64,000 bases of DNA, from NCBI RefSeq assembly GCF_018613315.1, contig NZ_JAGGQL010000014.1:25297-89296 (forward strand), read 5' to 3'. The notes below the pieces were generated by a model that saw only the letters and a program-made list of their open reading frames with translations, did no database searches and was not told where the DNA came from. The DNA is from Bacillus sp. ISL-37 (GTDB lineage: Bacteria; Bacillota; Bacilli; Bacillales; Cytobacillaceae). The position numbers were made by a program, and so were the translations under genes. Shown here one piece after another: positions 1 through 8,986 of the stretch (position 1 is the stretch's first letter; each line of letters starts with the position of its first letter).

Positions 1-1923
1 CAAACGTTCACCGTAGAAATCCCTGCACGCGGACGGAAGACGCTGTCTGTTCCTTTAACGGTAAAACAGCATGGATTTTACAATCCTGAGCTGACAATTG
101 CAGCAACCAAAGCGGATGGACAAAAGCTAACCTTCGAGCAGGAAATATCGGTTGCTTTCAAAGGTTTTGGCGAAAAGTTCGGCGGTGAATCGAAGGATTT
201 CTGGCATATTTTCAACGGCCTTGGCCAAATCAATGTCCGCAAACGGGACCTGCTGACGTCTGCCGCCAGAAACAACAATAAGAATCAGCCTTTTGCCTTT
301 TTGACACCGAAGCTTGGAAAACCATATTCACAGGAGTTCACCAAGAAAAAGCCTTCCTCAGTCACGTGGGAGATCAATGATTCCTCGATTGATCTGAAGA
401 TCGGCCTGGAATCTGCCGAGATGGAAGGGCTCCACTTAACTCAGACATACCGTCTATTCGGTGATGGCATCATCCACACTTGGGCTCAGGTTGAAAATAA
501 AGGTGAGAGTATCCATCCCAATGTGGCTTTCAGCCAGCCAATCTATCACGAGATGGAGCAGGTCTACTTCCCACTCGACGGCGAGGTTGTGCATTTTACC
601 GAAAACCGGATCATGGAAATCGGCGAGCTGGAGACAGAGAGAATCAGCGGAAACTGGTATTTTAGCGAAGGACAATCAGGACCAATCGGATTGGCCTGGT
701 CTGAAAGCAGCAATGCCGGTCCTGAAAGCTGGCAGTTTATCATCGAGGACCAATTTGGAAAGCTGGAGCCAGGTGAGAATGCTGTATCAGGGACCATCAC
801 CCTGTCACTCGGAGCTTTCGAGAATGTCGAAGAGTTCATCGCCTATGCAGAGCAAGTTCAAGTCCGAAAGAAACCTGAAACGATCAGCGAGTTAAATTTC
901 AAAGCTGAGAAACTTATCATCCAGCCTGATACTGACTTAGCTTTCACTTTAAAAACGCATAGAAACAGCTACCTTGATGGAACATTAACAATTAAAGACA
1001 ATGTTCACGCGGTTACAGCAGATATGGAGAAAACCTCTCATTCTATGACAGTGCCAACAGGAGCTCTACAGCCTGTGTCCATTCTTGAAGCCGCATACGC
1101 AGGCAACGGCACTCAAGCTATATTCAAAGAGATGCTAATCTCTTCTACCGGATGTGTGAATGCTAGAACGGAAGATGGCACCTTCATCGTCGATAATGGC
1201 GCCATTACGCTGAAGGCAGACCCGGATTTCTATCCTGGAATCTATTCAATGGAAGTGAATGGACACGAATGGCTCGCCAACTCCTACCCAGAGCTGACGG
1301 CGAAAAGCTGGTGGAATCCATGGGCCGGTGGAATGAAGACCGTACCGAACGGAATCAATACCTTCTCGTTGTTAAAAGAAAGCAGCCATGCTGAAGTGGT
1401 CGAATTGACGGACAGTGAAGGCAACAAATGGACCGGTCTCGCAATCACCACTGAGTTCAAGGAACATAAGCAGTGGAAAGACGTCCAGTATGCGCAATAT
1501 TATATGACGCTTCCTGGCGTGCCTGTTGTCGCTTCTTTTGCGGAAGTGATGGACGCTGGCGGGAAAAACCTTGCTGATGAAGTTTGGATTACAGACATGT
1601 TCATTGGCGGTGACCAGCTGACTGATGTACAGGTTTCAGTCAGTGACACCCAGCAGGCACATGCTTATCATGCAGGCAGCGAGGAAATTGGTTTGCTGCT
1701 GGATGGCGACTCGTACTTCACCTCCAACAGCTGTGATGAAAAGTTTTACATGATCCCGAACAACGATGCCTCTCCAACTGACGCGTATACAAATAAAGAA
1801 GTTTTGCAGCTAGTCTCAATGCACAAAGGCGACTTTGAAAAAAGCGCTCCCCTGTACCTGCTTTTTGATGAGCGCAGGCTGACCGGCGACTTGCTGAAAA
1901 AATTGAGAAGAGTCCAATTTTAA
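1..1923 (+). CDS. Large beta-rich protein of unknown function (5' end outside window)
   Basis: The frame is open from base 1, so the TTG at 301 is internal and only the last 640 residues are visible. The first part (TVEIPARGRKTLSVPLTV onward) resembles an immunoglobulin-like or NEW3-type beta domain. The rest is rich in alternating beta strands, with aromatic segments such as SWWNPWAGGM and repeated Gly/Asp turns reminiscent of sugar-binding or glycoside-hydrolase-associated beta-sandwich folds. No catalytic motif is recognised. It ends 11 bases before the amidohydrolase start, so the two are probably cotranscribed. Function is not assigned; the N-terminal, possibly catalytic part lies upstream of the window. 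Confidence 0.75.
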   Translation, partial: QTFTVEIPARGRKTLSVPLTVKQHGFYNPELTIAATKADGQKLTFEQEISVAFKGFGEKFGGESKDFWHIFNGLGQINVRKRDLLTSAARNNNKNQPFAFLTPKLGKPYSQEFTKKKPSSVTWEINDSSIDLKIGLESAEMEGLHLTQTYRLFGDGIIHTWAQVENKGESIHPNVAFSQPIYHEMEQVYFPLDGEVVHFTENRIMEIGELETERISGNWYFSEGQSGPIGLAWSESSNAGPESWQFIIEDQFGKLEPGENAVSGTITLSLGAFENVEEFIAYAEQVQVRKKPETISELNFKAEKLIIQPDTDLAFTLKTHRNSYLDGTLTIKDNVHAVTADMEKTSHSMTVPTGALQPVSILEAAYAGNGTQAIFKEMLISSTGCVNARTEDGTFIVDNGAITLKADPDFYPGIYSMEVNGHEWLANSYPELTAKSWWNPWAGGMKTVPNGINTFSLLKESSHAEVVELTDSEGNKWTGLAITTEFKEHKQWKDVQYAQYYMTLPGVPVVASFAEVMDAGGKNLADEVWITDMFIGGDQLTDVQVSVSDTQQAHAYHAGSEEIGLLLDGDSYFTSNSCDEKFYMIPNNDASPTDAYTNKEVLQLVSMHKGDFEKSAPLYLLFDERRLTGDLLKKLRRVQF

Positions 1924-1934
1924 AAGGAGAAAAC

Positions 1935-2789
1935 ATGAAAATCATCGATGCCCATATACATTTATCAAACATTAAATCCTTTTATGAAACGGCCGAAAAG
2001 CTGTCATTCGTCGACTATTCAACAGCTGGCATCCTGAAGGAGTTCGAGGAAGCCAATGTGGTGCTCGGAATCGGCATGGGCCTGACAGAAACCGATAAGA
2101 TGGGTTTCCCGGATTATGAAGCCCGGACGCCGATGGGACTCGATATGGAAGCAGAACTTCCGGCCAACATTTTTTGCTGCTCCGGGGTCAATCCTTATGA
2201 CCTGGATGAGGCAGCCCTTGCCCGACTTGAAAAAGAACTGCAAAATCCGAAGACGGTCGGTATCAAAATCTATCTTGGCTACTATCCTTTTTATGCGTAT
2301 GACGAAGTGTACGAACCGGTCTACAAGCTGGCGGCGAAATACCAGCTCCCTGTTGTGTTCCATACGGGTGACACCTATTCGGAACGCGGCTATTTGAAAT
2401 ATTCCCATCCGATGGCGATTGACGAGGTCGCCGTCAACCACCGCGATGTGAATTTCATGATGGCGCACTTTGGGGATCCGTGGACATTGACCGGAGCAGA
2501 AATCATCTATAAAAATCCGAATGTATTTGCTGATCTGTCAGGGTTGATCGTTGGCACGAAAGAAGAGCTGGATAAACGCAGCCAGGGACGGTTCCTTGAC
2601 CATTTGCGTCATGCGCTTGAGTTTGCCGATTCCTACGACAAGCTGCTGTTCGGCACAGACTGGCCGTTGATTCCGGTCGGTCCGTATATCGAGTTCATCA
2701 AAGACCTGATTCCTCCCGAGCACCATGAGGATGTATTTTACAATACTGCCCTGAAGGTGTTTCCGAGAATTAAGCCGTTTTTGGAGTAG
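1935..2789 (+). CDS. Amidohydrolase-2 family metal-dependent hydrolase
   Basis: 284 residues, a normal length for the compact amidohydrolase-2 (TIM-barrel) family. Ligands are visible: DAHIHL at residues 5-10 gives the first HxH pair, H143 lies in VFHTGDT, H178 in AHFGDPW and D242 in FGTDWP, which ends the barrel as in this superfamily. An AAAAGGAG ribosome binding site sits just before the ATG. The family includes decarboxylases, lactonases and hydrolases, so the substrate cannot be named. It follows the preceding gene by 11 bases and probably shares its transcript. Its TAG stop forms part of the first unit of a 24-bp repeat. Confidence 0.85.
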   Translation: MKIIDAHIHLSNIKSFYETAEKLSFVDYSTAGILKEFEEANVVLGIGMGLTETDKMGFPDYEARTPMGLDMEAELPANIFCCSGVNPYDLDEAALARLEKELQNPKTVGIKIYLGYYPFYAYDEVYEPVYKLAAKYQLPVVFHTGDTYSERGYLKYSHPMAIDEVAVNHRDVNFMMAHFGDPWTLTGAEIIYKNPNVFADLSGLIVGTKEELDKRSQGRFLDHLRHALEFADSYDKLLFGTDWPLIPVGPYIEFIKDLIPPEHHEDVFYNTALKVFPRIKPFLE

Positions 2790-2895
2790 AACTAGATGTG
2801 TTTTATTATTAGAACCAGAATATATCTAGCTATTAGAACGAGAAGAAGTACATTTAGTAAAACGAGAATACATCCATTTAATAGAATAAGAAGAA
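2788..2895. repeat. Degenerate 24-bp tandem array
   Basis: The core AGAACGAGAA and variants begin near 2788, 2811, 2835, 2859 and 2883, i.e. every 23-24 bases. The first unit overlaps the stop codon of the amidohydrolase gene and the last runs into a terminator hairpin. The array is A-rich on the plus strand. No coding potential is supported. Confidence 0.7.
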
Positions 2896-2924
2896 GTCCC
2901 ATTATCTCGATGATAATGGGACTT
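2894..2924. terminator. Bidirectional rho-independent terminator
   Basis: A perfect 13-bp stem (2894-2906 with 2912-2924, AAGTCCCATTATC arm) has a 5-base loop. It is followed by CTTTTG on the plus strand and by C/T-rich sequence on the minus strand. It lies between the convergent amidohydrolase and AAE transporter genes and can serve both. Confidence 0.85.
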
Positions 2925-2932
2925 CTTTTGCC

Positions 2933-4546
2933 TTATAAAAAGAAAACCAAAACTTGTGATGCCACCGCAACTGATATAAGCGCGAATGGGTACGCGGCTG
3001 CGTAGGCGATCGCGGGATCCTCGGAATCCATCAACTGGTTGGTTGCCCCGAGACCTGGTGTACTAGTCATTCCACCGCACAATGCGCCTAGTGAGTGAAT
3101 GATACTGAGTCGGAAAAGCTTCCTCGCGATGAAAAAGCCGGCTACGACTGGCAGGATTGTAATAATCGCACCGCCGATGACAAGGTTGAAGCCTTCCTGC
3201 TGAATAACCTGAACAATTCCTTTTCCAGCTGTCGTACCAGCGCCTGCAAGGAATAGGACCAGTCCGATATCTCTGATGACTTGATTCGATGGCTGGTAAT
3301 AGCGCGCATGGATGGGGCCAAGCTTACCAAAGTGACCGATGATTAAAGCGATGAACAACGGTCCGCCGGCGACGCCGAATGTAATCGTGCCGAGCTTCGG
3401 AAAATGAAACGGAATCATTCCCGCCAGCACACCCAGGAGCAACACTAAGCTCAGAGACAAGATATGGATATTCGTAACTGTCAGTTTCTTTCTGCTAAAC
3501 AGCTTTTCTACATCATCCAAACGGTCTTCACTGCTCACAAGCGTCAGGACATCGCCGCGCTCCAGACGCCATTTTGCATTCTGGTTGAATTCAAAACCGC
3601 CACGTTCAATCCTCGTAACCGTCACTCCATATGCTCGCCTTAATTCAAGCTCCCTGATTGTCTTCCCGATCAATTCCAGGGCATCGACAGTGACCTTGCG
3701 AAGCTCCACATTATCGTGATTCTCGAAATTGCTCTCGACCTCTCTCCCGATATCCTGGCATAGTCTCTTTAAGTCACTCGGTAAACCGACAGCAACAAGC
3801 CGGTCCCCTACCAGGATTACCGTATCATTCAGGGCAATGATATTCCTGTCCCCGCGGATAACCCGACTGATGACGACCGTATTGTATTTATTGAACTCAA
3901 GCTCTTTTAAGGTTCTTTTATTAATAGAAGAATCCGTGACTTCGATTGTCATAACTTCAGGCGACTCATCATTGCGCACAGGTCCCGATTTCTTTTTCAA
4001 ATCCTCTGCTAAGTCGACCTTCAGCACGCGCGGCAAAAGCTGTACGAACAGCACAACCGCCAGCACTCCGAATGGATAGGCAATACCGTAGCCGACAGAC
4101 GCGAGTGGGTCGCCTGTTGCCTGAAGTGCAGCTGCTAGTCCTGGTGTACTTGTCAGCGCCCCCGTCATGATCCCGATGCTTAATGCCGGTGACAGGTTAA
4201 ACAGCTTGGATACGACAATCGTTGTAACCGATGCGACCAGGACAATCAACAAACTGATGATGCCAAAGACAATCCCGCTCGTTTTCATCATACGGAAAAA
4301 GCGCGGTCCGGCAGACAAGCCGACGGCCACGATAAATAAGCCGAGGCCCAGCTGTTGGATGACCGGCGACACCTGGTAGCCGAAATGGCCAAACACCATT
4401 GCCGCCAGCAAGACACCGGACGTACCAAGGCTAAGTCCCCGTATTTTGATTTCCCCCAGCGCGGAGCCGAGAAATAATATGACAAATAGTAAAATTAACG
4501 GTTCATCAAGCAAACCAATTATGCCGTCCAAAGATGATTCCTCCAA
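2933..4546 (-). CDS. AAE (aspartate-alanine exchanger/YidE) family transporter with two TrkA_C domains
   Basis: 537-residue integral membrane protein. Two hydrophobic halves each carry the family repeat motif: GALTSTPGLAAA in the first and CGGMTSTPGLGAT in the second. They flank a soluble central part of about 200 residues that reads as two RCK/TrkA_C ligand-binding domains (EVMTIEVTDSSINKRTLKEL and ELRKVTVDALELIGKT). This order, Asp-Al_Ex / TrkA_C x2 / Asp-Al_Ex, is diagnostic of the AAE family. Known members exchange aspartate/alanine or succinate; here the substrate is unknown and the TrkA_C domains suggest gating by a small ligand. It is monocistronic, convergent with the upstream pair. 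Confidence 0.85.
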   Translation of the reverse strand: MEESSLDGIIGLLDEPLILLFVILFLGSALGEIKIRGLSLGTSGVLLAAMVFGHFGYQVSPVIQQLGLGLFIVAVGLSAGPRFFRMMKTSGIVFGIISLLIVLVASVTTIVVSKLFNLSPALSIGIMTGALTSTPGLAAALQATGDPLASVGYGIAYPFGVLAVVLFVQLLPRVLKVDLAEDLKKKSGPVRNDESPEVMTIEVTDSSINKRTLKELEFNKYNTVVISRVIRGDRNIIALNDTVILVGDRLVAVGLPSDLKRLCQDIGREVESNFENHDNVELRKVTVDALELIGKTIRELELRRAYGVTVTRIERGGFEFNQNAKWRLERGDVLTLVSSEDRLDDVEKLFSRKKLTVTNIHILSLSLVLLLGVLAGMIPFHFPKLGTITFGVAGGPLFIALIIGHFGKLGPIHARYYQPSNQVIRDIGLVLFLAGAGTTAGKGIVQVIQQEGFNLVIGGAIITILPVVAGFFIARKLFRLSIIHSLGALCGGMTSTPGLGATNQLMDSEDPAIAYAAAYPFALISVAVASQVLVFFL

Positions 4547-4817
4547 TGATTACGATTGTGAAAATCTACACAACTTAGAATATCACGATGCTTAAACTAT
4601 TCATAACCAGACAGTGACGAAATTAGTACAAAAACAACACCTGGCTGTTGAAAACGATTTCTTCTATAAAAAAACAATGCTTTTAATGCGTTTTCCTCAA
4701 AGAAGGGAGTTGTAAACGGCCTTATTGGCTCTCAAACAGTAGGACTAGTTTTAAATCACTATTTTTTAGCAAAGACATCACGTTGCTCTACTTCCGCATA
4801 GCTGAAATATAAATTTA

Positions 4818-4927
4818 TATAGCGACTTTCTCTTCTTTATAGCGACTTTCCTTTTTTATAGCGAATTTTTTGTTTTTATAGCGAATTAATCTTTTTTATA
4901 GCGACTTTTCTCTTTTTATAGCGAATT
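4818..4927. repeat. 20-bp tandem array (TATAGCGA core)
   Basis: AGCG of the core TATAGCGA(C/A)TTT begins at 4821, 4841, 4860, 4880, 4900 and 4920, a 20-base period with one 19. Spacers are T-rich. It lies between the terminator of the monooxygenase gene and the 5' end of the AAE transporter gene, both on the minus strand. The rest of the 440-base spacer (4547-4817) shows no gene. Confidence 0.85.
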
Positions 4928-4956
4928 GGAAAATATCGCTCTCTTTTTCCAATTGA

Positions 4957-4982
4957 AAAAGAGACCCATTTCTGAGTCTCTT
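4957..4982 (-). terminator. Terminator of the siderophore/monooxygenase operon
   Basis: On the minus strand AAGAGAC pairs with GTCTCTT and is followed by TTTC. A second small hairpin (CTCTTTTTC/GAAAAAGAG, 4941-4962) overlaps it. Confidence 0.7.
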
Positions 4983-4986
4983 CGCA

Positions 4987-5289
4987 TTAAATCACTTCAT
5001 AAACATCCTGGGAGGATTCTAAAATATGATCTGGTTTTGGCTGGCCGATTTTTGCTTTATGTCCGGCGATATGGTCGGGGTGCTTCTCCCAGTTCTTCCA
5101 GTCCTGTTCGGATTGCCAGCTGATCATGACCATGACTTCTTCATCGCCCCGTCGGCTCTTTTTAACCAGTACCTGCTTATCAATGAAGCCTGGCTGCTGT
5201 TCAATCAGCATGCCTTTTTTCGAAAAGCGTTCGATCACCTTGCTGGAATGTCCTTCTTCCACTAAGATTCTCTTAATTTGATAGAACAT
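4987..5289 (-). CDS. Antibiotic-biosynthesis-monooxygenase (ABM) fold protein, HmoA/IsdG-like heme monooxygenase
   Basis: 100 residues, matching the one-domain ABM family. The segment ISWQSEQDWKNWEKHPDHIAGHK has the tryptophan and histidine spacing typical of small Firmicute heme-degrading monooxygenases (HmoA/HmoB/IsdG type). Those enzymes open the porphyrin ring in the cytoplasm to release iron. Its ATG overlaps the stop of the siderophore-binding protein gene as TAATG, so the two are translationally coupled and it is effectively the fifth gene of the iron operon. The Asn near residue 7 used by IsdG is not obvious, so heme cleavage is inferred from context and the C-terminal half rather than proven. 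A generic ABM quinol monooxygenase is the alternative. Confidence 0.75.
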   Translation of the reverse strand: MFYQIKRILVEEGHSSKVIERFSKKGMLIEQQPGFIDKQVLVKKSRRGDEEVMVMISWQSEQDWKNWEKHPDHIAGHKAKIGQPKPDHILESSQDVYEVI

Positions 5290-6233
5290 TATAGTGCAGA
5301 CCTCACTTCTTCGATCATTGACTGCATTGATTGCAAGCCGCCGCCGCTTAGGTACCAGTTCGTACCGTCAAGGTAAATGATTTTGCCGTTTTTGAAGGCC
5401 TCAGTCTTTTTCACAAGTTCATTCTCGATTGTTTCCTTCGCTCCTGCATCTCCACCAACTGCTGCAGTTCGGTCAATGACGAACAGGATTCCAGGGTTTT
5501 TCTCAAGGATGTATTCAAATGTGATGCTCTGGCCGTGAGTCGATGCTTCGATTTTTTCATCTGCCGCCTTGAAGCCAAATACATCATGAAGGAATCCGTA
5601 ACGAGATCCGGCACCATAAGCGCTGACCTTGCCCTCATTCGCCAGCACAAGCAATGCTTTCTCATCTGCTGAAGAAGCTTCTTTATTGATTTCATCTATA
5701 CTCTTATTGACTTCCGCTATTTTTCCCGTGACAACATCTTCTTTTTCAAAAATTTCACCAATCAGCTTCATGTTCTTTTCAAAGGATTCCATGTATTTTG
5801 TATAGTCCATACCAACGAAAACGGTCGGTGCGATTTCCTCGAACTGATCGTACAATTCGGCTTGTCGTGCAGAAATGAAAATGACATCTGGCTTCATCGC
5901 GTGGATTGCTTCAAAATCAGGTTCTTTCAAGCTGCCGACATTTGTGTATTCCTTGCCAGCGTACTTCTCAAGGTATTCTGGTACGATTGCCTGTGGTACG
6001 CCTGTAACCTCGACGCCTAGCTCATCAAGAGTATCTAATACACCAAAGTCAAACACGACAACTTTTTCAGGACTCTTTTTGACAGTTGCTTCCCCGTACT
6101 CATGCTTGATCGTCATTTCCTTCGCTTCGTCTTTTCCTGCTGCTGCTGTCGTTTCTGCTTTTTCTTCAGAACCACATGCTGCCAGGGCAAATAACATTGC
6201 AAAAACAAGTGCTAACAAACTGAATTTTTTCAT
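5289..6233 (-). CDS. yclQ: Iron-siderophore substrate-binding lipoprotein (YclQ/FatB-like, petrobactin type)
   Basis: 314 residues beginning with a lipoprotein signal whose lipobox LFALAAC puts the acylated cysteine at residue 20. An Ala/Glu/Lys-rich linker follows, then a periplasmic-binding (PBP2/FepB-type) fold with VVVFDFGVLDTLDELG, KPDVIFISARQAELYD and a C-terminal NWYLSGGGLQSMQSMIEEV. It captures ferric siderophore outside the membrane and delivers it to the two permeases encoded upstream. Gene order permease-permease-ATPase-binding protein matches B. subtilis yclNOPQ, the petrobactin importer; the catecholate-carboxylate preference is inferred from that synteny. AAAGGAGA precedes the start. 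Confidence 0.8.
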   Translation of the reverse strand: MKKFSLLALVFAMLFALAACGSEEKAETTAAAGKDEAKEMTIKHEYGEATVKKSPEKVVVFDFGVLDTLDELGVEVTGVPQAIVPEYLEKYAGKEYTNVGSLKEPDFEAIHAMKPDVIFISARQAELYDQFEEIAPTVFVGMDYTKYMESFEKNMKLIGEIFEKEDVVTGKIAEVNKSIDEINKEASSADEKALLVLANEGKVSAYGAGSRYGFLHDVFGFKAADEKIEASTHGQSITFEYILEKNPGILFVIDRTAAVGGDAGAKETIENELVKKTEAFKNGKIIYLDGTNWYLSGGGLQSMQSMIEEVRSAL

Positions 6234-6275
6234 TGTTAAACTCTCCTTTGTTATTGTTTTAATTTAAGTTTCATA

Positions 6276-7037
6276 TTAAGAATTAAAGTAAACGCAAATC
6301 CGGCAATTGTTCATTTCTTGGATTGGAATATCCATATCGTAGATTTCTTTTAGGGCGTCTGACTGGATGATTTCTCTGGTTGGCCCATCCTTGACGACTT
6401 TTCCATCCTTCAGTGCGACGATGCGGTCTGAATAAACGGATGCAAAGTTGATGTCATGCAAGACGATGACGACAGTTTTGCCAAGGTCATCAACAAGCTG
6501 GCGAAGAATTTTCATGATCTGAACGGAATGCTTCATATCCAGGTTGTTCAGCGGTTCATCGAGCAGGATGTACTCGGTATCCTGGGCGATGACCATCGCG
6601 ATGAACGCGCGTTGCTTCTGACCCCCAGACAGTTCGTCGAGATAACTGTCCTGCATCTCGATAAGATGCATATACTCAATCGCCTGGTCGACGAATCGTT
6701 CATCCTCCTCTGTCAGCCTCCCTTTTGAGTAAGGGAACCTTCCGAACGACACAAGCTCGCGGATCGTCAGACGAACATTCATGTAATTCGACTGCTTCAA
6801 GATCGAGACGACCTTCGAAAAGTCATTCGACTTCATCTTCCGGACATCGGTTTGGTCGATGAGCACTTCCCCGGAGTCCGCATCGAGCAGCCGGCTGACC
6901 ATCGAGAGCAGCGTCGATTTCCCCGCGCCATTCGGTCCGATGAACGAGGTGATTTGCCCGCGTTGGATATTGACCGTTACATCCTCGACGACACTCTTTT
7001 TTCCATAAAATTTGGACAGTGAACGAACTGATATCAT
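6276..7037 (-). CDS. yclP: Iron-siderophore ABC transporter ATPase (YclP-like)
   Basis: 253 residues, typical for FepC/FecE-type ATPases. Walker A GPNGAGKST is at 34-42, the signature LSGGQKQR near 138 and Walker B/D-loop YILLDEPLNNLD near 155, with a switch histidine in VVIVLHDINFA. It energises uptake through the two preceding permeases, whose last gene it overlaps by four bases (ATGA), showing translational coupling. A 42-base gap separates it from the binding-protein gene. Confidence 0.87.
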   Translation of the reverse strand: MISVRSLSKFYGKKSVVEDVTVNIQRGQITSFIGPNGAGKSTLLSMVSRLLDADSGEVLIDQTDVRKMKSNDFSKVVSILKQSNYMNVRLTIRELVSFGRFPYSKGRLTEEDERFVDQAIEYMHLIEMQDSYLDELSGGQKQRAFIAMVIAQDTEYILLDEPLNNLDMKHSVQIMKILRQLVDDLGKTVVIVLHDINFASVYSDRIVALKDGKVVKDGPTREIIQSDALKEIYDMDIPIQEMNNCRICVYFNS

Positions 7038-7984
7038 GTTGATCGACTCTCCTTCAGTAGTAAGTAGATGAAATACACGCCACCGACGAAATTGATGATG
7101 ACACTAAGCGTGGTGGAGAATGTGAAGACTCTTTCCACGATCCATTGGCCGCCAACAAGAGAAATCACGCTGATTAAAATCGCTCCACTGATCAGGACGC
7201 TGTGCTTGTAGGTTTTGAAAGCTTGATAGGATAGATTCGCAACAATCAAACCTAAAAAAGTAAGCGGTCCAACAAGGGCGGTGGAAATCGAAATGAATAC
7301 GGCAACGAGCACCAGCATTTTTTTTACAATAGAATCATAGGGAACTCCAAGGTTGATCGCATTTTCCCTGCCGAGCGACAGCACATCGAGATAGGTTGTG
7401 AACCTCCAAGCATAAATGATCAGCAGGACAATCATGCCAATCGCCAGCCATACCAGGTCGGTGTTGATATTGTTGAAGCTGGCAAACATCCTATCCTGGA
7501 CAACCTGGAATTCGTTCGGATCGATCAGCACCTGCAGAAAGGTAGAAATGCTTGAGAAAAAGGTTCCGACGATGATTCCCACTAGGAGCAAAAAGTAGAT
7601 TGGTTGATTCCCTTTTTTAAAAAGAAGCCGGTAAAGCAGCAAGGCGAACACAACCATGATTGCCACTGTTAAAATGAAGTTCAACTGTTTATTGACGACT
7701 GTCACATGGCCCGAACCGAGAAAGAAAATCAGTACTGTCTGCAGCAGCATGTAAAGCGAATCGAGTCCGATTATGCTCGGTGTCAGGATGCGGTTGTGGC
7801 TGATTGTCTGGAATACGACGGTTGAATAGGCGATTGCCACTCCGGTGATCACCATCGCAGCCACCTTCATCGCCCGCTTCGGCAGGGCATAATCGAAGCT
7901 GCCATTCAGGTCATGGAATAAATACAGCATGCTTGCACCAATTGCGATTAACACAAGGAGGGTTAACTTGACTGAGTTACGCAT
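7034..7984 (-). CDS. yclO: Iron-siderophore ABC transporter permease (YclO-like)
   Basis: 316 residues, nearly all hydrophobic helices, FecCD family. The conserved region GPLTFLGLIVANLSYQAF near residue 240 corresponds to the coupling segment (GxxxFxGLxxP) of BtuC-type permeases. Its start overlaps the end of the previous permease gene by eight bases and carries an AGGAGG seven bases upstream. The two permeases probably form a heterodimer in the cytoplasmic membrane. Confidence 0.85.
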   Translation of the reverse strand: MRNSVKLTLLVLIAIGASMLYLFHDLNGSFDYALPKRAMKVAAMVITGVAIAYSTVVFQTISHNRILTPSIIGLDSLYMLLQTVLIFFLGSGHVTVVNKQLNFILTVAIMVVFALLLYRLLFKKGNQPIYFLLLVGIIVGTFFSSISTFLQVLIDPNEFQVVQDRMFASFNNINTDLVWLAIGMIVLLIIYAWRFTTYLDVLSLGRENAINLGVPYDSIVKKMLVLVAVFISISTALVGPLTFLGLIVANLSYQAFKTYKHSVLISGAILISVISLVGGQWIVERVFTFSTTLSVIINFVGGVYFIYLLLKESRST

Positions 7985-8927
7985 ATGCCTTCCTCCTAAA
8001 CAACAGGTACAAGAAAATTCCGCTGCCGATGACGCCGACCATCAGGGAGATGGAAATCTCATAAGGATAGATCAGCACGCGTCCCAGGATGTCCGTTACC
8101 AGGAGGAAATTCGCTCCCAGCAAAGCGGTATGCGGCAATGTTTTTTGCAAATGGTCGCCTTTGAAAATCGAGACGATATTCGGGATGATCAGCCCTAGGA
8201 ATGGAATCATTCCGACCGTAAGCACGACTGTGGCCGTAATCAGAGCGACAAGGATCAATCCAATGTTGACGACCCGTTTGTAGGCGAGCCCCAGGTTCTT
8301 CGAAAAATCTTCTCCCATTCCCGCCACCGTGAAGCGATTGGCAAACAAATAGGCAATCACGAGGATGGGAATGCTTATGTACAGCAGCTCATAACGCCCC
8401 TTCATGATCATCGAAAAATCACCCTGCAGCCACACGGACATGTTCTGGATTACATCAGCCTTGTAAGCAAAGAATGTCGATATGGATGATAGGATATTAC
8501 CCAGCATCATCCCGACAAGCGGAATGAAAATCGCGTCTTTGAACTTGATCCGGTCAAGGATTTGCATGAACAAAAACGTTCCCGCCAGTGCGAACACAAA
8601 CGCAATCAGCATTTTCTCAATGGTGGACGCGTTGGCAAAAAACAACATCGAAACGAGGATTCCCAGTCTCGTAGCATCGAGCGTGCCAGCCGTTGTCGGT
8701 GACACGAACTTATTGCGGCTCAGTTGTTGCATAATTAATCCGGCAATGCTCATCCCTGCCCCGGCGAGCAGGATGGCAATCAACCGCGGCACCCTGCTGA
8801 TCAGGAAAATTTCCGTCTCTTCCGATTGAAAATCAAGCAGTTCCAGAGGTGTGATTCTGCTTACTCCTACAAAGAGAGAAAGCATTGAAAGTATGATCAA
8901 AGATGTAATCAAGTAGCGCTTTTTCAT
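7977..8927 (-). CDS. yclN: Iron-siderophore ABC transporter permease (YclN-like), first gene of operon
   Basis: FecCD-family permease of 316 residues. The segment MIPFLGLIIPNIVSIFKGDHL is the coupling-helix region. An in-frame ATG lies six bases further upstream (8933), but the AGGAG ribosome site is seven bases from the ATG at 8927 and abuts the earlier one, so 8927 is chosen. It heads a five-gene minus-strand unit and is preceded by a Fur box and promoter. Confidence 0.85.
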   Translation of the reverse strand: MKKRYLITSLIILSMLSLFVGVSRITPLELLDFQSEETEIFLISRVPRLIAILLAGAGMSIAGLIMQQLSRNKFVSPTTAGTLDATRLGILVSMLFFANASTIEKMLIAFVFALAGTFLFMQILDRIKFKDAIFIPLVGMMLGNILSSISTFFAYKADVIQNMSVWLQGDFSMIMKGRYELLYISIPILVIAYLFANRFTVAGMGEDFSKNLGLAYKRVVNIGLILVALITATVVLTVGMIPFLGLIIPNIVSIFKGDHLQKTLPHTALLGANFLLVTDILGRVLIYPYEISISLMVGVIGSGIFLYLLFRRKAYA

Positions 8928-8951
8928 GGCCATGCTCCTAATTTATCGATA

Positions 8952-8970
8952 GATAATGATAATCATTATC
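8952..8970 (-). promoter_or_regulatory. Perfect Fur box
   Basis: GATAATGATAATCATTATC is a 19-base perfect inverted repeat identical to the classical Fur operator. It lies 25 bases before the yclN start codon. Fe(II)-Fur bound here should repress the whole uptake/monooxygenase unit in iron-replete cells. Confidence 0.95.
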
Positions 8971-8986
8971 AGTTAACCTATTTAAA

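Noticed and set aside
2116..2468. Frames antisense or shifted within the amidohydrolase gene
   Set aside because: Shadow frames; the metal-ligand motifs are all in the 1935-2789 frame.
4818..4927. CRISPR array
   Set aside because: The 20-bp units are contiguous with short T-rich, similar spacers and no cas genes. The same holds for the 52-bp arrays, which have no unique spacers.
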